From Magnetospirillum sp. (lineage in GTDB: Bacteria; Pseudomonadota; Alphaproteobacteria; Rhodospirillales; Magnetospirillaceae): DNA of 10,000 nt. Below the pieces are notes generated by a model. That model had not been told where the DNA came from. It ran no database searches and saw only the letters and a program-made list of their open reading frames with translations. The position numbers were made by a program, and so were the translations under genes. Shown here piece by piece: positions 1 through 7,509 of the stretch. The stretch spans positions 1-10,000 of the forward strand of contig JAIWOG010000287.1 of the NCBI GenBank assembly GCA_020217035.1, written 5' to 3'. How positions within the stretch are numbered: position 1 is the first letter of the stretch; the number at the start of each line of letters is the position of its first letter.

Positions 1-18
1 CCGCCGCCGCCGCCGCCG
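1..18. repeat. (CCG)6 simple repeat coding for alanines in IF-2
   Basis: Six exact CCG units start the window. Read in the infB frame (codons from position 3) they are GCC codons, giving a run of five alanines before Glu-Pro-Arg. Ala/Pro-rich, low-complexity linkers are usual in the N-terminal part of alphaproteobacterial IF-2. The repeat may continue to the left of the window. Confidence 0.7.
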
Positions 19-2075
19 AACCCCGCCAGGGTCCGCGCATGACCGCGCCGCCGCCGGCCAAGCTGGCCCCCATGCCGGGCCGTCCCGTCGCCCCCACCAC
101 GGCGGAAGAGGACGAGGAAGAGCGCGCCAAGAAGAAGGCGGCGTTGCACAAGACCCCGCCGGTCAAGCGTGTCGATCAGCGTCGCCGTACCGGCAAGCTG
201 ACCATCACCGACGCCCTGTCCGACGAGGATCGCGGTGAACGCGGCCGTTCGCTGGCCGCCGTCAAGCGCGCCCGTGAACGCGAACGTCAGAAGATGATGC
301 AGAAGGGCGCCGAGAAGGTGGTCCGCGACGTCATCATCCCGGAGACCATCACCGTCCAGGAACTGGCCAACCGCATGGCGGCGCGTGGCGGCGACGTCAT
401 CAAGTCGCTGATGCGCATGGGCGTGATGGCCACCATCAACCAGACCATCGACCCCGACACCGCCGAGTTGGTGGTCGCCGAGTTCGGCCACAACGTCAAG
501 CGCGTCTCGGAAGCCGACGTGCTGGTGGGCCTGGAAGGCGAGGTTGACGAGGAGGACGTGCTGATCAGCCGTCCCCCGGTGGTCACCATCATGGGCCACG
601 TCGACCACGGCAAGACCTCGCTGTTGGACGCTTTGCGCGCCACCGACGTGGTGTCCGGCGAAGCCGGCGGCATCACCCAGCATATCGGCGCCTATCAGGT
701 CACCATGAATACCGGCGCCAAGATCACCTTCATCGACACCCCGGGTCACGAGGCGTTCACCGCCATGCGTGCCCGTGGCGCCAAGGTCACCGACATCGTG
801 GTGCTGGTGGTCGCCGCCGATGACGGCATCATGCCGCAGACGGTGGAAGCCATCCGCCACGCCAAGGCGGCCGGCGTGCCGATCATCGTCGCCATCAACA
901 AGATCGACAAGCCGGAAGCCAACCCGCAGCGTGTCCGCCAGGAATTGCTGCAGCACGATCTGGTCACCGAAGATCTGGGCGGCGACGTGCTGACGGTCGA
1001 AGTGTCGGCCAAGAAGCGCATGAACCTGGAAAAGCTGGAAGAAACCATCCTGCTGCAGGCGGAAATCCTGGACCTCAAGGCCAATCCCAACCGCGCCGCC
1101 CAAGGCACGGTGGTGGAAGCCAAGATGGAAAAGGGCCGCGGCCCGGTGGCCACCGTGCTGGTGCAAAAAGGCACGTTGCGTGTCGGCGACGTGTTCGTCG
1201 CCGGTGCCGAATCGGGCAAGGTTCGCGCCCTGATCGACGACAAGGGCAACCGCCTGGAAGAAGCCGGCCCCTCGACCCCGGTGGAAGTGCTGGGCCTGGA
1301 CGGTGTGCCGTCGGCCGGTGACGACATCGTGGCGGTGGAAGACGAAGCCCGCGCCCGCGAGATTTCCGGCTATCGTCAGCGTGTCGAACGCGAAGCCCGC
1401 GCCAAGGCCGGCGCCCGCGGCACCCTGGAACAGATGTTCTCGGCCATCAAGGCGGGTGAAGCCAAGGAACTGCCGGTGGTCATCAAGGGCGACGTGCAGG
1501 GTTCGGTGGAAGCCATCATCGGCGCCCTGGAAAAGATCGGCAACGAAAGCGTCAAGGTGCGCGTGCTGCACGCCGCCGTCGGTGCGCTTAACGAATCCGA
1601 CATCACCCTGGCCAAGGCTTCGGGCGGTCTGTTGATCGGCTTCAACGTCCGCGCCAACCCGCAGGCCCGCGACATGGCGCGGCGCGACAACGTCGACATC
1701 CGCTACTACAGCATCATTTACGACGTCACCGACGACGTGAAGAAGATGCTGTCGGGCATGCTGTCGCCGACGCTCAAGGAAAACTTCCTGGGCTACGCGT
1801 CCATCCGCGAAGTCTTCAACATCACCAAGGTCGGCAAGGTCGCTGGCTGCATGATCACCGAAGGCACCGTCAAGCGCGGCGCCGGCGTCCGCCTGCTGCG
1901 CGACAACGTGGTCATCCACGAAGGCAGCCTGGCGCAGTTGAAGCGATTCAAGGACGACGTCAAGGAAGTCCGCGAAGGCTATGAATGCGGCATGTCGTTC
2001 ACCAATTACGAAGATATTCGTGTCGGTGACGTCATCGAATGCTTCGAGATCGAGGAAGTGGCCGGCGTCCTGTAA
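3..2075 (+). CDS. infB: Translation initiation factor IF-2, 5' end missing
   Basis: IF-2 is the cytoplasmic GTPase that places fMet-tRNA on the 30S subunit and promotes subunit joining. The frame is open from the left edge, so the true start lies outside; the ATG at 39 is an internal Met codon. Visible in order are an Ala/Pro-rich linker and a Lys/Arg/Glu-rich segment (to about 310), the IF2_N domain (about 315-490), and the GTPase domain. Its G1 motif GHVDHGKT is at 594-617, G3 DTPGH at 735-749, G4 NKID at 897-908 and G5 SAK near 1005. Then come domain II (about 1098-1370), the IF-2 domain III (about 1460-1760, starting [16 protein letters not shown]) and the fMet-tRNA-binding C-terminal domain, to TAA at 2073. 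The visible 691 codons cover the whole conserved core; family members are commonly longer, so the missing part is N-terminal linker. It heads the visible operon with rbfA, truB, rpsO and pnp. Confidence 0.98.
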   Translation, partial: AAAAAEPRQGPRMTAPPPAKLAPMPGRPVAPTTAEEDEEERAKKKAALHKTPPVKRVDQRRRTGKLTITDALSDEDRGERGRSLAAVKRARERERQKMMQKGAEKVVRDVIIPETITVQELANRMAARGGDVIKSLMRMGVMATINQTIDPDTAELVVAEFGHNVKRVSEADVLVGLEGEVDEEDVLISRPPVVTIMGHVDHGKTSLLDALRATDVVSGEAGGITQHIGAYQVTMNTGAKITFIDTPGHEAFTAMRARGAKVTDIVVLVVAADDGIMPQTVEAIRHAKAAGVPIIVAINKIDKPEANPQRVRQELLQHDLVTEDLGGDVLTVEVSAKKRMNLEKLEETILLQAEILDLKANPNRAAQGTVVEAKMEKGRGPVATVLVQKGTLRVGDVFVAGAESGKVRALIDDKGNRLEEAGPSTPVEVLGLDGVPSAGDDIVAVEDEARAREISGYRQRVEREARAKAGARGTLEQMFSAIKAGEAKELPVVIKGDVQGSVEAIIGALEKIGNESVKVRVLHAAVGALNESDITLAKASGGLLIGFNVRANPQARDMARRDNVDIRYYSIIYDVTDDVKKMLSGMLSPTLKENFLGYASIREVFNITKVGKVAGCMITEGTVKRGAGVRLLRDNVVIHEGSLAQLKRFKDDVKEVREGYECGMSFTNYEDIRVGDVIECFEIEEVAGVL

Positions 2076-2095
2076 GGGACCCGGTCACCGCCTGC

Positions 2096-2100
2096 GGAGG
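2096..2100 (+). promoter_or_regulatory. Ribosome binding site of rbfA (GGAGG)
   Basis: A perfect GGAGG lies 8 nt upstream of the ATG at 2109, in the 33-nt gap after infB. It supports that ATG as the rbfA start. Confidence 0.8.
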
Positions 2101-2108
2101 ACAAAGCC

Positions 2109-2546
2109 ATGCCCAGAGGCCATAAAGCACCCTCGCAGCGTCAGCTGCGGGTGGGCGAGGAATTGCGTCACATCATCGCGGCCATCATCGAGCGTGGCGA
2201 CATCCGCGACCCCGATCTGGCCGGTCGCGCCATCACCGTGACCGAGGTCCGGGTCAGTCCCGATCTGAAGAACGCCACCATCTTCGTCGTCCCCCTGGGC
2301 GGCGGCGAAGTGGGGCCGATCTTGAAGGGGCTGAAGCGGGCGCGGCCCTACCTGCGGCACGAAGTGGCCCGGCAGGTGGATTTGCGGGTCGTCCCCGACC
2401 TGTTCTTCGAAGCCGACACCAGCTTCGACGAAGCCAGCAAGATCGAATCCCTGCTGCGTTCGCCCGAGGTCGCCCGCGACCTGGGGGCCAATGACGACAT
2501 GGTGCGTCCCGGCGTTTTCGCCGACGGCGAAGACGACGGCGAGTGA
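2109..2546 (+). CDS. rbfA: 30S ribosome-binding factor A
   Basis: RbfA is a small KH-fold protein that binds the immature 30S subunit and helps 16S rRNA 5'-end maturation and cold adaptation. The 145-residue product has the family pattern: a basic N-terminus leading into LRVGEELRHIIAAIIERG, the ITVTEVRVSPDLKNATIFVVPLG strand-turn-strand segment (about residues 42-64), then LKRARPYLRHEVARQVDLRVVPDLFF (about 75-100) and FDEASKIESLL. The last residues (ADGEDDGE) are an acidic tail. The ATG is chosen because of a perfect GGAGG 8 nt upstream and because the homologous part starts soon after it. It lies 33 nt after infB and 6 nt before truB, the standard infB-rbfA-truB order. Confidence 0.96.
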   Translation: MPRGHKAPSQRQLRVGEELRHIIAAIIERGDIRDPDLAGRAITVTEVRVSPDLKNATIFVVPLGGGEVGPILKGLKRARPYLRHEVARQVDLRVVPDLFFEADTSFDEASKIESLLRSPEVARDLGANDDMVRPGVFADGEDDGE

Positions 2547-2552
2547 CGCCGT

Positions 2553-3518
2553 TTGGCCCGTAAGCGCAAAGGCATCACCATCGACGGCTGGTTGGCCATC
2601 GACAAGCCGGTGGGCGTCGGCTCCACCAACGTCGTCGCCATGGTGCGTCGCACGCTGAACGCCGCCAAGGTCGGCCATGGTGGCACCTTGGACCCGTTGG
2701 CCAGTGGCATCCTGCCCATCGCGCTTGGGGAAGCCACCAAGACCGTGCAATGGGTGATGGACGGGGCCAAGACCTATCGTTTTACCGTCAAATTCGGCGA
2801 GGCGCGGACCACCGACGACCTGGAAGGCGAGGTTTGCGCCACGTCCGATGTGCGCCCCGATTCCGCTGCCATCGGCGCCGTCCTGCCGCGTTTCACCGGC
2901 GCCATTTCCCAGGTTCCGCCCATCTATTCCGCCATCAAGGTGGACGGCGAGCGGGCCTATGACCTGGCCCGCGCCGGCGAGCAGGTGGAGCTGAAGGCCC
3001 GCACGGTGATGATCCATCGCCTGGACTTGCTGTCCATGCCCGATGCCGACCATGCCGAGTTCGAGGTGTTGTGCGGCAAGGGCACCTATGTGCGGTCCTT
3101 GGCCCGCGACATCTCCCACGCCTTGGGCACGGTCGGCCATGTGACGTTTTTACGACGTGTCGCCTGTGGCCGTTTCACCCTGGAAAACGCGATTTCCCTG
3201 GACAATTTCATGAGTCTCGGGCACGTTGCCGCCCTTCGGGCTTATCTGCTTCCGATCGAGACCGCGCTGGACGACATCCCGGCGCTGGCCCTGACGGCGG
3301 CGGAGGCTCGGCGCCTTCAATGCGGCCAAGTCCTCTCGGTGTCCCGATTGGCAGGCCGCGGCCAGGTGCCGGACGACGCCTCGGACCTGGTGGTCCGGGC
3401 CATGGACGGCTCCCGGTTGGTGGCGCTGGCGTGCGTCGACCGCGATGAAATTCGCTCGGTGCGCGTTCTCAATCTCCAACCCAACACTTTAGGAGAAGAC
3501 GATGTCGATTACCCCTGA
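2553..3518 (+). CDS. truB: tRNA pseudouridine(55) synthase
   Basis: TruB converts U55 in the T-loop of tRNAs to pseudouridine. The 321-residue product has the family motifs in order: [15 protein letters not shown] (residues 12-26), then [16 protein letters not shown] (41-56) with catalytic Asp47, the tRNA-binding part with [27 protein letters not shown], and the [15 protein letters not shown] motif. A C-terminal PUA-like part ends VRVLNL. The start is TTG: the frame is closed by the rbfA stop at 2544-2546, only CGC and CGT precede the TTG, and the product then begins MARKRKG, a typical start for this family. Later ATGs would remove the DKP motif. No strong Shine-Dalgarno is seen, so translation is probably coupled to rbfA. 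The last 17 nt overlap rpsO. Confidence 0.96.
   Translation: MARKRKGITIDGWLAIDKPVGVGSTNVVAMVRRTLNAAKVGHGGTLDPLASGILPIALGEATKTVQWVMDGAKTYRFTVKFGEARTTDDLEGEVCATSDVRPDSAAIGAVLPRFTGAISQVPPIYSAIKVDGERAYDLARAGEQVELKARTVMIHRLDLLSMPDADHAEFEVLCGKGTYVRSLARDISHALGTVGHVTFLRRVACGRFTLENAISLDNFMSLGHVAALRAYLLPIETALDDIPALALTAAEARRLQCGQVLSVSRLAGRGQVPDDASDLVVRAMDGSRLVALACVDRDEIRSVRVLNLQPNTLGEDDVDYP
3491..3495 (+). promoter_or_regulatory. Ribosome binding site of rpsO inside the end of truB
   Basis: AGGAG lies 6 nt upstream of the rpsO ATG at 3502. The whole signal sits within the last codons of truB, whose stop is at 3516-3518, so ribosomes finishing truB run over the rpsO initiation site. Confidence 0.85.
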
Positions 3519-3771
3519 GCGTACCCAGGAACTGATCAAGGAATTCGGCACCAAGCCGGGCGACACCGGTTCGCCGGAAGTCCAGGTTGCCATCCTGTCC
3601 GAACGTATCCGCAACCTGACCGAGCACATGAAGTCGCACAAGAAGGACTTCCACTCGCGTCGTGGCCTGCTGATCATGGTCGGCCAGCGCCGCCGCATGC
3701 TGGACTATGTGAAGAGCGTGAATGTCGGCCGCTACGAGCAGCTGATCTCGCGCCTGGGTCTGCGCAAGTAA
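3502..3771 (+). CDS. rpsO: 30S ribosomal protein S15
   Basis: S15 is a primary 16S rRNA-binding protein that organises the 30S platform by contacting helices 20-22, and it forms a bridge to the 50S subunit. The 89-residue length is exactly that of the family. Visible signatures are [17 protein letters not shown] (about residues 20-36) and [16 protein letters not shown] (42-57), which carry His42, Asp49 and Ser52, the conserved rRNA-contacting residues, followed by [11 protein letters not shown]. The start is fixed by AGGAG 6 nt upstream and by family length. Its first 17 nt overlap the 3' end of truB in another frame, which suggests translational coupling. In enterobacteria S15 represses its own mRNA through a pseudoknot at the start site; I could not recognise such a fold here by eye. 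A terminator-like hairpin follows the stop codon. Confidence 0.98.
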   Translation: MSITPERTQELIKEFGTKPGDTGSPEVQVAILSERIRNLTEHMKSHKKDFHSRRGLLIMVGQRRRMLDYVKSVNVGRYEQLISRLGLRK

Positions 3772-3793
3772 TCAGGTCCGGTTCAGTCGGCGT

Positions 3794-3845
3794 CGGAGCC
3801 CCGGTCAGTCGTTTTTGACGGTCGGGGTTCCCGTCGATTTTTTTT
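3794..3845 (+). terminator. Intrinsic terminator or attenuator after rpsO
   Basis: CGGAGCCCCG (3794-3803) pairs with CGGGGTTCCCG (3823-3833), with one bulged C and one G-U pair. The stem can be extended inward by GTCA (3804-3807) with TGAC (3816-3819). Eight consecutive Ts follow at 3838-3845, the form of a Rho-independent terminator. A competing shorter hairpin, GACGG (3817-3821) with CCGTC (3831-3835), also ends just before the T-run. The element begins 23 nt after the rpsO stop and would end or reduce read-through into pnp. How complete termination is cannot be judged from sequence. Confidence 0.75.
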
Positions 3846-3861
3846 ATATGTGGTTTATCTC

Positions 3862-3921
3862 TGCGTGGTGATGCCAAAGGGCATCGGGGCATTCGGCGAT
3901 GCCTTTCGGTCTCACCACGCA
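3862..3921 (+). promoter_or_regulatory. Long hairpin in the pnp 5' leader, candidate RNase III/PNPase control site
   Basis: TGCGTGGTGA (3862-3871) is the perfect inverse of TCACCACGCA (3912-3921). Inside it AAAGGGCATCG (3876-3886) pairs with CGATGCCTTT (3897-3906). With three further pairs between the two blocks, one G-U included, the stem has 23 pairs, one mismatch, two single-base bulges and a 10-nt loop. No T-run follows, so it is not a simple terminator. It ends 83 nt before the pnp ATG. In enterobacteria a long hairpin in this place is cut by RNase III and then used by PNPase to repress its own mRNA. The same role here is inference. A short alternative hairpin, ATGCC (3871-3875) with GGCAT (3880-3884), could compete. 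Confidence 0.65.
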
Positions 3922-3992
3922 AGGGCGCTACGTCGGCCATGGGGGTCGATACGGGCGCCGCGTCGGGCAATCCGGTCCGATGCCCTTTCCAT

Positions 3993-3997
3993 AAGGA
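3993..3997 (+). promoter_or_regulatory. Ribosome binding site that fixes the pnp start (AAGGA)
   Basis: AAGGA lies 7 nt upstream of the ATG at 4005. The in-frame ATG at 3939 has no such signal, and the ATG at 4011 would be 13 nt away, so 4005 is preferred. Confidence 0.75.
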
Positions 3998-4004
3998 TGA
4001 AGTG

Positions 4005-6182
4005 ATGAGCATGTTCAATGTCACCCGCAAGGAAATCATGTGGGGTGGACGCAAGCTGGTTCTGGAAACCGGCAAGATCGCCCGTCAGGCTGACGGCGCC
4101 GTCCTGGCCACCTATGGCGACACCTCGGTGCTGTGCACCGTGGTCGGCGCCAAGGCCCCGAAGCCCGGCGTGGATTTCTTCCCGCTGACCGTCAACTACC
4201 AGGAAAAGGCCTTCGCCGCCGGCAAGATCCCCGGTGGCTTCTTCAAGCGTGAAGGTCGTCCGTCGGAAAAGGAAACCCTGGTTTCCCGCCTGATCGACCG
4301 TCCGATCCGCCCGCTGTTCGTTGACGGCTATCGCAACGAGACCCAGGTGGTCTGCACCGTGCTGTCGCATGACCTGGAAAACGATCCCGACATCGTCGCC
4401 ATGGTCGGCGCCTCGGCCGCTTTGACCATTTCCGGCCTGCCCTTCATGGGCCCCATCGCCGCCGCCCGCGTCGGCTACATCAACGGCGAATATGTGCTGA
4501 ACCCGACCACCGCCCAGGTCAAGGAAAGCGACCTGGACCTGGTGGTCGCCGGCACCGTCGAAGGCGTGCTGATGGTGGAATCGGAAGCCAAGGAGCTGTC
4601 CGAGGACGTCATGCTGGGCGCCGTCATGTACGGCCACCGCGAGTTCCAGGCGGTCATCAACGCCATCATCGACATGGCCAATTCCTGCGCCAAGGACCCC
4701 TGGGACGTCGCTCCGCCGGCCCCCGAGGTCGCCGTGGTCGAAGGCAAGTTCAAGGATGCCGGCATTCCGGCCGAACTGGCCGAAGCCTACAAGATCGTCA
4801 AGAAACAGGACCGCTACGCCGCCGTCGGCGAGGTCAAGGCCAAGGCCATGGCCTTGCTGAGCGAAGCCGCCGAGATCGCCGTCGCCGGCCCGATCTTCAA
4901 GCACATGGAAGCCGACGTCGTGCGCGGCAACATCCTGAAGACCGGCATCCGCATCGACGGCCGCGACACCAAGACCGTCCGCGCCATCGAAAGCCAGGTC
5001 GGCGTGCTGCCCCGCGCCCACGGTTCCGCCCTGTTCACCCGTGGCGAGACCCAGGCCCTGGTGGTCGCCACCCTGGGCACCGGCCAGGACGAGCAGATCA
5101 TCGACGCCCTGGACGGCGAATACCGCGAACATTTCATGCTGCACTACAACTTCCCCCCCTATTCGGTGGGTGAAGCCGGCCGCATGGGTTCGCCCGGCCG
5201 TCGCGAGATCGGCCATGGCAAGCTGGCCTGGCGTGCGGTGCGCCCCTGCCTGCCGACCAAGGAAGCCTTCCCCTACACCATCCGCGTGGTCTCCGAAATC
5301 ACCGAATCCAACGGCTCGTCCTCCATGGCCACCGTCTGCGGTTCGAGCCTCGCCATGATGGACGCCGGCGTGCCGCTGCCGCGCCCCGTCGCCGGCATCG
5401 CCATGGGTCTGATCAAGGAAGACAGCGGCTTCGCCGTCCTCTCCGACATCCTGGGTGACGAAGACCACCTGGGCGACATGGACTTCAAGGTGGCCGGCAC
5501 CGAACAGGGCGTCACCGCGCTGCAGATGGACATCAAGATCACCTCGATCACCGAGGAGATCATGAAGATCGCCCTGGGCCAGGCCCGTGACGGCCGCATC
5601 CACATCCTGGGCGAGATGTCCAAGGGTCTGGACAGCGCCCGCTCGGAAGTCTCGGGCAACGCTCCGCGCATCACCACCTTCAACATTCCGAAGGAAAAGA
5701 TCCGCGAAGTCATCGGCACCGGCGGCAAGGTCATCCGCGAAATCTGCGAACAGACCGGCGCCAAGATCGACATCGACGACGACGGCACCATCAAGGTGGC
5801 CTCGACCGATTCGGAAGCCGGCCAGCGGGCCATCGACTGGATCCGCGGCATCGTCGCCGAGCCGGAACTGGGCGTCATCTACACCGGCAAGGTGGTCAAG
5901 GTCGTCGATTTCGGCGCCTTCGTGAACTTCCTGGGGTCGCGTGACGGCTTGGTCCACATCTCGGAAATCAGCCGCGAGCGCGTGGCCAAGACCGCCGATG
6001 TCCTGAAGCAGGGCGACAGCGTCAAGGTCAAGGTCCTGGGCTTCGACGACCGCGGCAAGGTCAAGCTGTCCATGAAGTGCGTCGATCAGGCCACCGGTGA
6101 AGACATCACCGCCCAGATCGAAGCCGAACGCGCCGAGCGGTCCAAGGACCGCAAGAAGCGTGACGAAGGCGATGCCGAATAA
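4005..6182 (+). CDS. pnp: Polyribonucleotide nucleotidyltransferase (PNPase)
   Basis: PNPase is the trimeric 3'-5' phosphorolytic exoribonuclease that releases nucleoside diphosphates and, in many bacteria, joins the RNA degradosome. The 725-residue product has the full family layout: a first RNase PH domain from about residue 10 ([20 protein letters not shown]), the all-helical linker domain (about 240-320), a second RNase PH domain (about 325-540), a KH domain with the GTGG loop at 571-574, and an S1 domain (about 623-691) beginning [20 protein letters not shown]. The active-site block [15 protein letters not shown] carries Asp487, Asp493 and Lys495, matching Asp486, Asp492 and Lys494 of E. 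coli. The end is a charged tail rich in Lys, Arg, Glu and Asp. An upstream in-frame ATG at 3939 would add 22 residues with no family resemblance and no ribosome binding site, so 4005 is used. It follows rpsO after a 233-nt leader with two hairpins. Confidence 0.98.
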   Translation: MSMFNVTRKEIMWGGRKLVLETGKIARQADGAVLATYGDTSVLCTVVGAKAPKPGVDFFPLTVNYQEKAFAAGKIPGGFFKREGRPSEKETLVSRLIDRPIRPLFVDGYRNETQVVCTVLSHDLENDPDIVAMVGASAALTISGLPFMGPIAAARVGYINGEYVLNPTTAQVKESDLDLVVAGTVEGVLMVESEAKELSEDVMLGAVMYGHREFQAVINAIIDMANSCAKDPWDVAPPAPEVAVVEGKFKDAGIPAELAEAYKIVKKQDRYAAVGEVKAKAMALLSEAAEIAVAGPIFKHMEADVVRGNILKTGIRIDGRDTKTVRAIESQVGVLPRAHGSALFTRGETQALVVATLGTGQDEQIIDALDGEYREHFMLHYNFPPYSVGEAGRMGSPGRREIGHGKLAWRAVRPCLPTKEAFPYTIRVVSEITESNGSSSMATVCGSSLAMMDAGVPLPRPVAGIAMGLIKEDSGFAVLSDILGDEDHLGDMDFKVAGTEQGVTALQMDIKITSITEEIMKIALGQARDGRIHILGEMSKGLDSARSEVSGNAPRITTFNIPKEKIREVIGTGGKVIREICEQTGAKIDIDDDGTIKVASTDSEAGQRAIDWIRGIVAEPELGVIYTGKVVKVVDFGAFVNFLGSRDGLVHISEISRERVAKTADVLKQGDSVKVKVLGFDDRGKVKLSMKCVDQATGEDITAQIEAERAERSKDRKKRDEGDAE

Positions 6183-6203
6183 GGCACACTGACGTATAAT
6201 CGG

Positions 6204-6231
6204 ACGGGCCGCCCCCCCAGGGGCGGCCCGT
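6204..6231. terminator. GC-rich terminator between convergent pnp and MetX-like gene
   Basis: ACGGGCCGCCCC (6204-6215) and GGGGCGGCCCGT (6220-6231) form a perfect 12-bp stem with a CCCA loop. On the + strand it is followed by TTCTGTTATT, a T-rich tail, so it fits best as the pnp terminator. It begins 21 nt after the pnp stop and ends 4 nt before the stop codon of the minus-strand gene. It may therefore serve both genes, although no T-run follows it in the minus direction. Confidence 0.85.
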
Positions 6232-6235
6232 TCTG

Positions 6236-7405
6236 TTATTGGGCCAGGAAGCTGCGCAGGGGTTCGGCCACCTCGGCCATGCGGGTGACACCGTCCAAAT
6301 GACCGCCCGTGCCGGGGATTTCCACCACTTGCACGTCGCGACCCTTCTGTTTCAGCGTTGCCGCCGCCGCGTGGGACAAGGCGGGAGGGAACAGCAGGTC
6401 GGAACTGGCCGGCATCAGCAGATAACGCGCCCGCAGTCGATCAAGGCGGTCGGCGATGGTGAATTGCTGGTTGGCGCGGGCCAGATAGACGAAATGGCGG
6501 GCATCCGCCTTGGCGGCCCGGGCGCTGCCCATCTTGGCCAGCCCGCTTGCCACCGCGTAGTCGTTGTCCAGCGATTGCGCAGGGTCCTTGCCGGGTTCGG
6601 CCATGGCTCGGCCGAACTTGGCATTGGCCCAGCCATTGTGCAAGGCGTCCAAGGTCACGTTGGCCAGGGCCAGGGCCAAGCCGTCGACCGGCGGCTTATC
6701 CTCGGCGTAGGCGCCGCCCTGCCACCGGGGGTCCAGCTTGATGGGGGCGGCCCACAGGCTCAGCACACCGATCTGATAAGCATCGAACTCCAGTCCGGGA
6801 GGGATCACCGCGACAACCTTGTCGACCATCTCGGGATAAGCGGCCGACCATTCCAGGGCCTGCATGGACCCCATGGACGCCCCCGCAACCGCCCGCAACT
6901 TGGGGATGCCGAACGAATCCACCAGGGATTTCTGCACACGAACGAAATCGCCGATGGACAGGACGGGAAAATCCATGCCCCAGGGCTTGCCGGTATCGGG
7001 ATTGATGCTGGCCGGTCCGGTGGTCACCACATGGGGGTCTTTGGTGTTGAGGTTCAGCGGCGTGTCGCTGGCAATGATGAAATACTTGTCGGTGTCCAAG
7101 GGTTTGCCCGGCCCGATGATGGTGTCCCAATACCCCGGGGCCGCGTCGGATTCGGCGTATTTACCGGCGGCATGACTGGTGCCCGAATAGAAATGGGTGA
7201 TCAGAATGGCGTTGTCGCGGCTGTCGTTCAGGGTGCCATAGGTTTCGAAGCCGACTTTCATCTCCTTGACGGTCTGGCCGCCCACGGTAGTGTAAACGGG
7301 CAAACGGAAGGTGCGCTTTTGAACGATCTGATCCAGGGCCCAGGCGGGCGTGGTCAGGCTGGCGCCCAGGGCCAAGCCCAGGGCCATCTTCTTCATCCAG
7401 GACAT
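6236..7405 (-). CDS. Exported MetX-like alpha/beta-hydrolase (homoserine acetyltransferase family)
   Basis: The 389-residue product belongs to the alpha/beta-hydrolase group that includes homoserine O-acetyltransferase. Family segments are ILITHFYSGTSHAAG (about 67-81), INPDTGKPWGMDFPVLSIGDFVRVQ (134-158) and AGASMGSMQALEW (174-186) with the nucleophile Ser177. The rest of the likely triad is Asp336 in SSDLLFPP and His369 in GTGGHLDG. Unlike cytoplasmic MetX it begins with a typical Sec signal peptide: MSWMKK, a hydrophobic stretch, then TTPAWA with likely cleavage after Ala23. It is thus probably periplasmic, where acetyl-CoA is not available, so an esterase or other acyl-transfer role is more likely than methionine synthesis; the substrate is unknown. 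The start at 7405 is set by GGAGG (7414-7410) 4 nt upstream and by the signal peptide. The gene is convergent with pnp and divergent from the phosphodiesterase gene, so it stands alone. Confidence 0.85.
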   Translation of the reverse strand: MSWMKKMALGLALGASLTTPAWALDQIVQKRTFRLPVYTTVGGQTVKEMKVGFETYGTLNDSRDNAILITHFYSGTSHAAGKYAESDAAPGYWDTIIGPGKPLDTDKYFIIASDTPLNLNTKDPHVVTTGPASINPDTGKPWGMDFPVLSIGDFVRVQKSLVDSFGIPKLRAVAGASMGSMQALEWSAAYPEMVDKVVAVIPPGLEFDAYQIGVLSLWAAPIKLDPRWQGGAYAEDKPPVDGLALALANVTLDALHNGWANAKFGRAMAEPGKDPAQSLDNDYAVASGLAKMGSARAAKADARHFVYLARANQQFTIADRLDRLRARYLLMPASSDLLFPPALSHAAAATLKQKGRDVQVVEIPGTGGHLDGVTRMAEVAEPLRSFLAQ

Positions 7406-7409
7406 GTTG

Positions 7410-7414
7410 CCTCC
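7410..7414 (-). promoter_or_regulatory. Ribosome binding site of the MetX-like gene (GGAGG)
   Basis: On the minus strand GGAGG is followed by CAAC and then ATG (7405-7403). It supports the start that gives a clean signal peptide, against longer in-frame extensions up to 7507. Confidence 0.75.
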
Positions 7415-7443
7415 ATAATGCGTTCGGCGCTGCCGGCTCTTGT

Positions 7444-7458
7444 GGCGGCTAGGCCGCC
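7444..7458. repeat. Perfect inverted repeat in the divergent intergenic region
   Basis: GGCGGC (7444-7449), the spacer TAG, and GCCGCC (7453-7458) form a perfect 6+3+6 inverted repeat. It lies between the starts of the MetX-like gene (-) and the phosphodiesterase gene (+). It could be an operator or, in a minus-strand transcript, a leader hairpin. A second feature of the same region is TCGCAA at 7466-7471 repeated at 7481-7486, inside a loose AGACA...TGTCT inverted pair (7471-7475, 7488-7492). No convincing -35/-10 pair was found on either strand. Confidence 0.45.
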
Positions 7459-7509
7459 TAAATGATCGCAAGACAATTTTTCGCAACTGTCTCGGGAATG
7501 TGACCAATC

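Noticed and set aside
2085..3140. 351-codon minus-strand frame opposite rbfA and truB
   Set aside because: Antisense composition only; both + strand genes are clear family members.
3815..3850. TTGACG (3815-3820) and TATATG (3845-3850) as a pnp promoter
   Set aside because: The 24-nt spacing is too long for a sigma-70 promoter, and both parts belong to the terminator structure and its T-run.
3939..4004. 22-residue N-terminal extension of PNPase from ATG 3939
   Set aside because: It has no ribosome binding site and no family resemblance, while ATG 4005 has AAGGA at 7 nt.
3912..5957. Long open frame (681 codons) on the minus strand opposite pnp
   Set aside because: Its product is a Gly/Asp/His/Val-rich string with no domain pattern, as arises when GC-rich genes are read antisense. 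The + strand frame is an unmistakable PNPase.
6195..6200. Perfect TATAAT between the pnp stop and its terminator
   Set aside because: No -35 lies at the right distance, and a transcript from it would run straight into the 12-bp terminator hairpin, so it is probably chance.
6239..7465. 408-codon open frame on the + strand opposite the MetX-like gene
   Set aside because: No recognisable motif, and it is the antisense of a frame with a signal peptide, a catalytic triad and a good ribosome binding site.
7406..7507. 34-residue N-terminal extension of the MetX-like protein
   Set aside because: It is Arg-rich, would bury the signal peptide, and would leave the GGAGG at 7414-7410 unused.
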